Shown here in pieces: positions 1-4,036 of a DNA stretch of 6,881 nucleotides. The first letter of the stretch is position 1. Every line of letters starts with the position of its first letter. The notes below the pieces were generated by a model. It was not told the DNA's origin. It saw only the letters and a list, made by a program, of their open reading frames with translations, and did not search any database. Position numbers and translations under genes: made by a program. This DNA comes from Microcaldota archaeon (GTDB lineage Archaea > Micrarchaeota > Micrarchaeia > Micrarchaeales > Micrarchaeaceae): NCBI GenBank assembly GCA_021812025.1, contig JAKAPD010000025.1, positions 1-6,881 of the forward strand, written 5' to 3'.

Positions 1-607
1 ACCAATTGGCGAAATTGAGCGATGCAATCGCCGGGCCGAGAGCCCTTGCTGGATTCATCGCTGCCCCTGTGAGCGGGCCGCCTATAAGTGCGTCCAGGAA
101 TACCGTCAGACCACTCCCGAAGCCTGCTATCTTCGGCGCTCTCGAATCTATAGCTGTGCCGAATACGGCAAACACAAGGAAGAAGGTTAGTACTCCTTCT
201 ATGAATATCGCCTGCAGCACTGAAACGCCGCTGGCGACTGCCGGTGTACCAAGTGAAACCGCGCTCGTAGCTGCGACAGGGAAGAATCCATAGAGCAACG
301 ATGCACCTATCGCCGCGCCTATCACCTGGGATACTATATAGACTAAAGCATCCTTGGGCTTGATTTTCTTTGCCAAAAAGGCACCTATCGTTACTGCGGG
401 ATTCAGGTGGCCGCCAGAAATGTTCATCGTAGCAGAGATTGCCAGGGCAAGCCCCAAACCGTTTGCTATGGCGATGACCAATAGAGAAACATCGAAGGGA
501 AGGTTGAATGCATATGCCGCGACCACTGATCCGGCCCCAAGGAATACGAAGAACAGTGTACCGAGAATCTCAGCCAGCGCTCTTTTCGATAGTTTTTCTT
601 CAGCCAT
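1..607 (-). CDS. Aquaporin / MIP-family channel, C-terminus cut by the window edge
   Basis: This is an integral membrane channel for water or small neutral solutes. The leftward frame opens at ATG 607-605 and stays open for 202 residues to the window edge, so the end of helix 6 and the tail are missing (the family is usually 220-260 residues). Both signature loops are intact: SGGHLNPAVT with NPA at residues 69-71, and GAAMNPARALGPA with NPA at 185-187. Hydrophobic segments lie at about 10-31, 40-61, 87-106, 130-150 and 160-176. Hand alignment to AQP1 puts N49, A173, A182 and R188 at the selectivity-filter positions. This lacks the Phe/His pair of strict water channels and suggests a wider pore, as in TIP-like or glycerol/urea-permeable members; that is inference. 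The start is supported by a TATA-like box and a GTGAT motif 4 bases upstream. The gene is divergent from the DUF1801 gene. Family certain, substrate unknown. Confidence 0.95.
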   Translation of the reverse strand, partial: MAEEKLSKRALAEILGTLFFVFLGAGSVVAAYAFNLPFDVSLLVIAIANGLGLALAISATMNISGGHLNPAVTIGAFLAKKIKPKDALVYIVSQVIGAAIGASLLYGFFPVAATSAVSLGTPAVASGVSVLQAIFIEGVLTFFLVFAVFGTAIDSRAPKIAGFGSGLTVFLDALIGGPLTGAAMNPARALGPAIASLNFANW

Positions 608-634
608 AACAATCACAATTAATTATTATTTAAG

Positions 635-642
635 GATAAAAA
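635..642 (-). promoter_or_regulatory. Putative TATA box of the aquaporin gene
   Basis: The minus strand reads TTTTTATC here, centred about 32 bases before ATG 607, which would put transcription a few bases before the start codon. A second AT-rich stretch (TTAAATAAT, 633-625) is a rival at about 22 bases. A GTGAT Shine-Dalgarno-like motif sits at 616-612, 4 bases before the ATG. Confidence 0.35.
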
Positions 643-674
643 TCTTTTCTTTTCAGGAAAAGGGCTCTTACGGC

Positions 675-682
675 TTTAAAAA
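675..682 (+). promoter_or_regulatory. Putative TATA box of the DUF1801 gene
   Basis: TTTAAAAA is centred about 32 bases before ATG 711, giving a predicted leader of roughly 5-8 bases. GTGAT at 703-707 lies just before the start. The 103-base gap 608-710 therefore carries two divergent promoters. Confidence 0.45.
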
Positions 683-710
683 CCTTGAGGGTTTATTTTT
701 ATGTGATTGT

Positions 711-1154
711 ATGGCAGCACGAGCAAAACCGGCAGAAAAGAAGGCGAGAGGACTATCAGATTCTGAAATAGCTGCCATGAGGGAGCGCCTCAAGGAGTTG
801 AATGACAGTAAAAATCCGGCAGATCGGGAAAGAGCCGTAGCAGAGGCGATTGCAGCAATGTCAGAACCGGATCGTACTATGGGCAAGCGTCTTCATGCCA
901 TAATAAAAACCAATGCCCCGGCTCTGCTGCCAAGGCTCTGGTACGGGATGCCGGCATATTCCGACAAAGAGGGCAACATAATCCTATTCTTCCGCGATAG
1001 GGCGAAGTTCAAAGAGAGGTATATGACGCTCGGTTTCAACAACGAGGCGAAACTAGACGAGGGCGACATGTGGCCGATCGTTTATGCCCTGACTAAGTTG
1101 GGTGCGGGAGAAGAGGCAAATGTTGCCGCGCTGGTGAAGAAAGCGGTCGGCTGA
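711..1154 (+). CDS. DUF1801-type protein (YdhG-like fold), 147 aa
   Basis: This is a small soluble protein that I match from memory to the DUF1801/YdhG-like group, whose biochemical role is not settled; some relatives are labelled iron chaperones. A charged Ala/Lys-rich helical N-terminus (1-55) is followed by the recognisable core. The core comprises EPDRTMGKRLHAIIK at about 58-72, PRLWYGMPAYSDKEGN at about 80-95, an FFRDRAKFKERYMTLGF strand region, and a terminal LDEGDMWPIVYALTKL...LVKKAV segment. Very similar proteins are frequent in bacteria. The frame is open upstream to 354, but ATG 711 is chosen because a TATA box and GTGAT motif precede it, the upstream part is antisense to the aquaporin gene, and family homology begins only after it. 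Six of its twelve arginines are CGN, against one of 24 in DP1, which hints at foreign origin. Family fairly sure, function not. Confidence 0.85.
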   Translation: MAARAKPAEKKARGLSDSEIAAMRERLKELNDSKNPADRERAVAEAIAAMSEPDRTMGKRLHAIIKTNAPALLPRLWYGMPAYSDKEGNIILFFRDRAKFKERYMTLGFNNEAKLDEGDMWPIVYALTKLGAGEEANVAALVKKAVG

Positions 1155-1166
1155 TAGCCGCTCTGC

Positions 1167-1173
1167 TTATAAA
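1167..1173 (+). promoter_or_regulatory. Putative TATA box ahead of the 27-aa ORF and GNAT gene
   Basis: TTATAAA lies 13 bases after the DUF1801 stop codon. A start point about 26 bases downstream (near 1196-1198) would fall roughly 10 bases before ATG 1207 and 100 bases before the GNAT start, so the small ORF would be the first reading frame on this transcript. Confidence 0.45.
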
Positions 1174-1206
1174 GTTGCGCTGCCAATCGCATCCTCGGCG
1201 ATAGCC

Positions 1207-1290
1207 ATGGACATAGCGTTGTACGGCGCAGTCGTATTGTTCTCGGGCGTTGCTTATGCCACGGATTTAATCTCTGTGAAAATGGGTTGA
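1207..1290 (+). CDS. Possible 27-aa single-helix membrane peptide
   Basis: A short frame from ATG 1207 to TGA 1288-1290 encodes a peptide with one hydrophobic stretch (about residues 4-23, ALYGAVVLFSGVAYATDLI) and a short VKMG tail. A good TATA box lies about 37 bases upstream, and the ORF ends 7 bases before the GNAT ATG, so it could be a small membrane protein or a leader peptide co-transcribed with the GNAT gene. I recognise no family. It may equally be a chance ORF in the GNAT leader; length alone does not support it. The support is its position just after the predicted transcription start and its consistent hydrophobic pattern. Confidence 0.35.
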   Translation: MDIALYGAVVLFSGVAYATDLISVKMG

Positions 1291-1297
1291 TGGGATC

Positions 1298-1573
1298 ATG
1301 CGGATTGTACACATCGATAATAGGTTCTCGGCAAAAACCGAACATGGTGAGGCGGAGCTGCTTTACGAGGTAGACGGAAATAAGATGCGCATATACCACA
1401 CTTTTGTTCCGGCTAAGGACAGGGGCAAAGAGATGGCAAAGCGTCTTATGGATGTTGCAGTCGTATTCGCGAAAAAAAAATCGTTGGATATAGACCCGCA
1501 GTGTCCGTATGCGCTCCATTATATGAAAAAATACATGGTTGACAAGCCGCCGGCTAACGCTAAAAGCCGTTAG
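1298..1573 (+). CDS. Small GNAT-fold N-acetyltransferase, NATD1/YjdJ type (Acetyltransf_CG), 91 aa
   Basis: This matches the minimal one-domain GNAT group that includes human NATD1 and bacterial YjdJ, predicted to bind acetyl-CoA; substrates are unknown. Diagnostic pieces in order are DNRF at 7-10, a GEAELLYEVDG strand pair, HTFVP at 34-38, the cofactor loop AKDRGKEMAKRL at 39-50, and the CPYALHYMKKY end with conserved-looking Cys69 and Tyr71. The cofactor loop is odd: the usual R-G-x-G-x-A pattern has Glu45 where the second glycine is expected, which could weaken pyrophosphate binding. A run of nine A residues at 1472-1480 (three Lys codons) is a possible slippage site. Length is normal for the group. 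Four of six arginines are CGN, like the DUF1801 gene and unlike the polymerase genes. The start follows the 27-aa ORF by 7 bases and lacks a clear Shine-Dalgarno sequence. Confidence 0.88.
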   Translation: MRIVHIDNRFSAKTEHGEAELLYEVDGNKMRIYHTFVPAKDRGKEMAKRLMDVAVVFAKKKSLDIDPQCPYALHYMKKYMVDKPPANAKSR

Positions 1574-1609
1574 AAGAAAAAGAAAAAGGAGAGAAGGTCA
1601 GGCCTTCTC
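1574..1609 (-). terminator. Hairpin plus T-rich terminator of the four-helix membrane protein gene
   Basis: On the minus strand GAGAAGG (1609-1603) pairs perfectly with CCTTCTC (1597-1591) across a 5-base loop. This is followed by a pyrimidine tract with two runs of five T (to about 1575). The stop codon TGA (1600-1598) lies in and beside the loop. The layout resembles a bacterial intrinsic terminator; in archaea the T-rich tract alone can end transcription. It fills the 24-base gap to the convergent GNAT gene. Confidence 0.65.
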
Positions 1610-1990
1610 CAATAATGCGAATCCGGAGCCTGTGTATGAGAGGACGAATCCTATTATCACATACACGAACGATACGGGATCACCGGCGGAGAGCGCGAAG
1701 AGCGCGAAGCCGCCTATCACACTTGCAAGCGACGCGTAGCTCGCCCTTACGAACACTACCGACCTGGCAACTTTCCACAGGTTGCCGAAGCTTGATAGTA
1801 TAAGAGCTATCGAGCTGACCACGGCTGCAGCGTAAAACACTGGCAGCCATATGTTCGCGCTGTTCCACGTTATGTTTGCAAACGAATTGCCATTGGTAGT
1901 CGCGAAGAGTACCCAGAGATAGAAGAGGCTGCCGACAAATTCAAGGGCAAACACTCCCCAGTTTATCCTATTAACGGGCTGTTTTGGCAT
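1598..1990 (-). CDS. Unrecognised four-helix membrane protein, 130 aa
   Basis: I do not recognise the family. The protein has four hydrophobic segments at about residues 11-30, 46-68, 84-101 and 105-126. Positive charges lie in the N-terminus (K3, R8), in the 69-83 loop (K73, R76, R82) and at the C-terminus (K129), which predicts both ends and the central loop in the cytoplasm. The 31-45 loop is polar and rich in Asn (TTNGNSFANITWNSAN), with possible N-glycosylation sequons NIT and, less likely, NSA. There is no signal peptide beyond helix 1 and no catalytic motif. ATG 1990 is preceded by AAGGTG (2001-1996), a good archaeal Shine-Dalgarno at 5 bases. The gene lies 41 bases after the 146-aa gene on the same strand and may share its transcript, though a TATA-like CTTTTAAGG also precedes it. 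It ends in a clear terminator. Real gene likely; function unknown. Confidence 0.8.
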   Translation of the reverse strand: MPKQPVNRINWGVFALEFVGSLFYLWVLFATTNGNSFANITWNSANIWLPVFYAAAVVSSIALILSSFGNLWKVARSVVFVRASYASLASVIGGFALFALSAGDPVSFVYVIIGFVLSYTGSGFALLEKA

Positions 1991-1995
1991 CTTAA

Positions 1996-2001
1996 CACCT
2001 T
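1996..2001 (-). promoter_or_regulatory. Shine-Dalgarno sequence of the membrane protein gene
   Basis: AAGGTG on the minus strand, ending 5 bases before ATG 1990, complements the archaeal 16S tail. It implies a leadered message, consistent with being a downstream cistron. Confidence 0.5.
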
Positions 2002-2020
2002 AGCCTATATATCTGGAAAG

Positions 2021-2029
2021 CCTTAAAAG
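2021..2029 (-). promoter_or_regulatory. Weak TATA-like box before the membrane protein gene
   Basis: The minus strand reads CTTTTAAGG, centred 35 bases before ATG 1990 and just after the upstream stop codon. It could drive the membrane protein gene alone. A second candidate, GATATATAGG, at about 2014-2005 is too close to the ATG for a leadered message. Confidence 0.25.
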
Positions 2030-2031
2030 AT

Positions 2032-2472
2032 TTAGCGTCTTGGCACTCCTTCGGTGTTAAGCAGCTGGAAGAACCTCTCGCGCAACCCATAGGCTTCCGG
2101 TATGTAATTGGACAGAGGCGCCTTGTAAAACGGGACGACGCATTCGAGATGCCATCTGAACCTCATGTTGCCCCCCAATAGCTCCGGGATCAGGACTTTG
2201 CTTTTTGTCCTGTCGGCGTATTCTATGGTCCCGTCGTGCGAGATACGTCCCGTGCAGACGCCCCTCTTCCTTGCTGTTTCTATCATGCATGCGATTACGT
2301 GGCCCACTTCCTTATTGGCATTTTGCGCCATCCTTATGTTGTCATCGGGGCTCCATATCTCAAGCATCGTTGAAAGAAGCTCGTTGACCGAACTCGCGCC
2401 GTTTAGCTTCGTTTCCACGCTCCTTCTGCCCTCTTCGAACCATGCTTTGGAATCTCTTAATTTTTCTGTCAT
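2032..2472 (-). CDS. Hypothetical soluble protein, 146 aa, downstream of dcd
   Basis: I do not recognise this protein. Residues 1-70 look mostly helical and highly charged (for example KAWFEEGRRSVETKL at 9-23 and the NKEVGHVIACMIETARKR region at 53-70). Residues 71-146 alternate short hydrophobic and polar stretches that suggest strands (GRISHDGTIEYADR, KVLIPELLGG, MRFRWHLECVVPFY), followed by a terminal helix RERFFQLLNT and a basic end. No signal peptide, membrane segment, zinc-binding pattern or known catalytic motif is visible; cysteines are only at 62, 73 and 111. ATG 2472 is supported by a GTGAT motif about 6 bases upstream and a TATA-like box 26 bases upstream. The gene is 40 bases after dcd and 41 bases before the membrane protein gene, all leftward. 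Its length, clean start signals and neat packing support a real gene. Confidence 0.75.
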   Translation of the reverse strand: MTEKLRDSKAWFEEGRRSVETKLNGASSVNELLSTMLEIWSPDDNIRMAQNANKEVGHVIACMIETARKRGVCTGRISHDGTIEYADRTKSKVLIPELLGGNMRFRWHLECVVPFYKAPLSNYIPEAYGLRERFFQLLNTEGVPRR

Positions 2473-2493
2473 GAGAAATCACTTTATGCTTCC

Positions 2494-2501
2494 ATAAATA
2501 A
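2494..2501 (-). promoter_or_regulatory. Putative TATA box of the 146-aa gene
   Basis: TTATTTAT on the minus strand is centred about 26 bases before ATG 2472, in the 40-base gap after dcd. It would give a nearly leaderless message, so this gene may be transcribed independently of dcd as well as with it. Confidence 0.4.
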
Positions 2502-2512
2502 GATTTTGCAGA

Positions 2513-3052
2513 TTACTGCAATGTTTTTGGCGTGCGGACGCCCTTTTGGCCTTTGTACTTCCCGGAATAGGCGTTCTTCACCCTGTTCATGGTTATCGCG
2601 AATATTATATGCGCGAATCTGACACCTGGCTTGAGCGCGATCGCGTGGTGCGAGTGGTTTATCACTTCTAGGGTTATATCGCCTTCGAAGCCCGCATCTA
2701 TTATCGTAGGGGGCATCGACAGCCCGTGCCTCGCCCAGCTGCTCCTGAGCTCGACAAATCCCATTAGGTTGTCGGGCATGCCAAGGAACTCCTTTGTAGT
2801 AAGAAGCACTTGGGTTTTCGCAGGCACGATAAGCTGGGATTCGTTTTTACTTAGCACGTATTCCTTCTTCAGGTGCTCCTCGTCCGCAGGGTCTAGGACA
2901 AAGTCTTCCTTTAGTTCGGGATTATGGAGCCCTATCTCATTACCTAGCCTCAGGTCAAGCCCATTCTCCCTTATGAGTTCCTGTTCGAATGGCGTTACGA
3001 CAAGCCTCTTGTCCCTTATGAAGTTGTCAAGGTCAAAATCAGACAGTATCAT
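2513..3052 (-). CDS. dcd: dCTP deaminase (possibly bifunctional dCTP deaminase/dUTPase), 179 aa
   Basis: This enzyme deaminates dCTP to dUTP (in some archaea on to dUMP), feeding thymidylate synthesis in the cytoplasm; the active form is a homotrimer of dUTPase-like folds. Visible landmarks are the typical MILSDFDL opening, DLRLGNEIGL at about 33-42, the RSSWARHGL nucleotide-binding segment at 103-111, IIDAGFEGDITLEV at 117-130 with the probable catalytic Glu129, and the terminal KYKGQKG motif at 165-171 that closes over the nucleotide. Length is normal. The frame reaches back to TTG 3061, but I choose ATG 3052: family members begin MILSD, and the TATA box predicts transcription from about 3058, past the TTG. 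At KPGVRFAHIIF (141-151), His148 sits where some relatives have Gln. Whether it also hydrolyses dUTP cannot be told by eye. It is first in a leftward run and divergent from VIT1. Confidence 0.95.
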   Translation of the reverse strand: MILSDFDLDNFIRDKRLVVTPFEQELIRENGLDLRLGNEIGLHNPELKEDFVLDPADEEHLKKEYVLSKNESQLIVPAKTQVLLTTKEFLGMPDNLMGFVELRSSWARHGLSMPPTIIDAGFEGDITLEVINHSHHAIALKPGVRFAHIIFAITMNRVKNAYSGKYKGQKGVRTPKTLQ

Positions 3053-3075
3053 TAGATCCAATACTATCTGTCGGT

Positions 3076-3091
3076 AACTTTAATAAAAGTT
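3076..3091 (-). promoter_or_regulatory. dcd TATA box inside a 16-base palindrome
   Basis: The minus strand reads CTTTTATTAAAG at 3089-3078, centred about 32 bases before ATG 3052. It lies inside a perfect inverted repeat, AACTTT - 4 bases - AAAGTT (3076-3091), which could be the binding site of a dimeric regulator competing with TBP. AT-rich sequence forms such repeats easily, so the TATA call is firmer than the operator. Confidence 0.5.
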
Positions 3092-3209
3092 TCGCCGCTG
3101 CACTTTTTGGCATCAGCCAGAGTTAACGTCCTCGCGAAAGGATATGCTTTCGGCTCGCAGAGCGCTTTTGCCCTACCGGTTTTCTTTGGCTTTTCGGCTT
3201 TTGCAACTC

Positions 3210-3218
3210 TTTATAAAA
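3210..3218 (+). promoter_or_regulatory. Strong TATA box of the VIT1-like gene
   Basis: TTTATAAAA is the best TATA match in the window. With the usual 25-27 base spacing, transcription should start near 3239-3242. That is downstream of ATG 3230, which raises a start-codon question for the VIT1-like gene. Confidence 0.55.
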
Positions 3219-3229
3219 CTTGATTGCAT

Positions 3230-3952
3230 ATGGTAATCGGTGTGGCTTTGGGAACGGCGCACGTCAAGGAAAAGCACGCAAGGCCCGGCTTCCTGTCGAA
3301 TTTCATACTCGGGAGCCAGGACGGCCTAGTCAACGTGCTCGGAATAATACTCGGGGTGTCGGCGGTGACTTCGAACGTGCAGCTCATACTGGTAGCAGGG
3401 CTTGCCGCTCTTGGTGCCGAGTCGATATCCATGGGCGCTGTTGCGTACACGTCTACGCTGGCAAGAAGAAAACTCTACATTAAAGAGGAGGAGCGGGAAA
3501 TCAGCGAGATGAAAAACATACCTAAGATGGAAAGAAAGGAGGTGCGTAATGTGCTTGCAGGGTGGGGCTACAGGGGCAAGAAGCTTGATTCGCTCTGTGA
3601 TGACATATGCTCAAACAGGAAGGCGTGGCTCGAGTTCATGATGGCTTTCGAGCTTAGGCTCCAGCCGACAGCAAAGACGGAGCCTATGAACAGCTTCACG
3701 CTGGTGTTCCTGGCAACGATAATAGGCTCCGTAATACCGCTGCTTCCGTTCTTCTTTTACCCGAACATAGGGGCAGATCAGATAATTGCCATAGTGATAA
3801 GCGCGATAACTCTTTTCGTAGTGGGCTTCTATGAGGCAAAGACCACCGTCGGCTCGCTCTGGCGCTCTGGCCTGCAGATGCTGGTCATTGGAATGGTAGC
3901 GGGGTTCGCCGGCTTCCTGATAGGCAAGCTTGTCGGTGCGGCCCCTATCTGA
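3230..3952 (+). CDS. VIT1/CCC1-family Fe2+/Mn2+ transporter, 240 aa
   Basis: This membrane protein exports or sequesters iron or manganese, probably by metal/proton exchange as in its eukaryotic relatives. Numbered from ATG 3230, helix 1 holds the family signature SNFILGSQDGLVNVLGIILG (23-42, metal-site Asp31), and helix 2 holds GLAALGAESISMGAVAY (57-73). A charged cytoplasmic domain follows at about 77-153, with the glutamate cluster IKEEERE at 84-90 and WLEFMMAFELRL at 133-144 with the Met/Glu pairs expected of the metal-binding domain. Helices 3-5 lie at about 154-176, 184-204 and 212-236. Oddly, AVAY stands where many members have GEY after the SMG motif. The frame extends to TTG 3224. 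ATG 3230 is reported, but the TATA box predicts transcription from about 3241, so GTG 3242 may be the true leaderless start. It is divergent from dcd, with the polymerase operon downstream. Confidence 0.92.
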   Translation: MVIGVALGTAHVKEKHARPGFLSNFILGSQDGLVNVLGIILGVSAVTSNVQLILVAGLAALGAESISMGAVAYTSTLARRKLYIKEEEREISEMKNIPKMERKEVRNVLAGWGYRGKKLDSLCDDICSNRKAWLEFMMAFELRLQPTAKTEPMNSFTLVFLATIIGSVIPLLPFFFYPNIGADQIIAIVISAITLFVVGFYEAKTTVGSLWRSGLQMLVIGMVAGFAGFLIGKLVGAAPI

Positions 3953-3957
3953 GCAAG

Positions 3958-3973
3958 AAGCTATTTATAGCTT
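3958..3973 (+). promoter_or_regulatory. TATA box and palindrome of the UPF0147-PolD operon
   Basis: CTATTTATAG sits at the centre of the inverted repeat AAGCTAT - TT - ATAGCTT, starting 5 bases after the VIT1 stop codon. A start about 26 bases downstream (near 3992) would give a 45-base leader containing the hairpin at 3996-4012 and the Shine-Dalgarno at 4025-4033. The symmetry could serve a dimeric regulator or simply reflect the TATA sequence. Confidence 0.5.
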
Positions 3974-3995
3974 GTTTGACATAGCCTAGCGATAA

Positions 3996-4012
3996 CTCGA
4001 AGTATATTCGAG
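3996..4012 (+). promoter_or_regulatory. Hairpin in the leader of the UPF0147-PolD operon
   Basis: CTCGAA (3996-4001) and TTCGAG (4007-4012) form a perfect 6-base-pair stem around a 5-base loop. Two more A-T pairs (3994-3995 with 4015-4016) are possible across an AG bulge. It lies in the predicted leader, 13 bases before the Shine-Dalgarno, and has no T-run after it, so it is not an obvious terminator. Confidence 0.35.
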
Positions 4013-4024
4013 AGTTCCTTGTTA

Positions 4025-4033
4025 TGAGGTGGT
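4025..4033 (+). promoter_or_regulatory. Strong Shine-Dalgarno of the UPF0147 gene
   Basis: TGAGGTGGT matches the complement of the archaeal 16S tail over AGGTG and ends 3 bases before ATG 4037 (AGGTG core spacing 5). It is the strongest ribosome-binding site in the window and fixes the start of the operon's first gene. Confidence 0.7.
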
Positions 4034-4036
4034 ACG

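Noticed and set aside
6..293. Rightward 95-codon frame antisense to the aquaporin gene
   Set aside because: It lies wholly opposite a clear MIP-family frame containing both NPA motifs and has no family resemblance of its own.
354..710. 119-residue N-terminal extension of the DUF1801 frame
   Set aside because: It is antisense to the aquaporin coding region and crosses the divergent promoters. Family homology starts after ATG 711, which has its own TATA box and GTGAT motif.
2513..3052. dCTP deaminase as part of an antiviral nucleotide-depletion system
   Set aside because: It looks like a standard single-domain housekeeping enzyme, and no kinase-like domain, toxin, dGTPase or other recognised defence gene lies nearby.
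3064..3207. Start-less leftward frame upstream of dcd as a gene
   Set aside because: There is no ATG, GTG or TTG between the bounding stops, and the dcd TATA box lies inside it. It is kept only as an observation.
3144..3236. 30-codon rightward ORF before VIT1 (ATG 3144 to TAA 3236)
   Set aside because: It runs through the VIT1 TATA box into the VIT1 start, has no promoter of its own and gives an unremarkable peptide.
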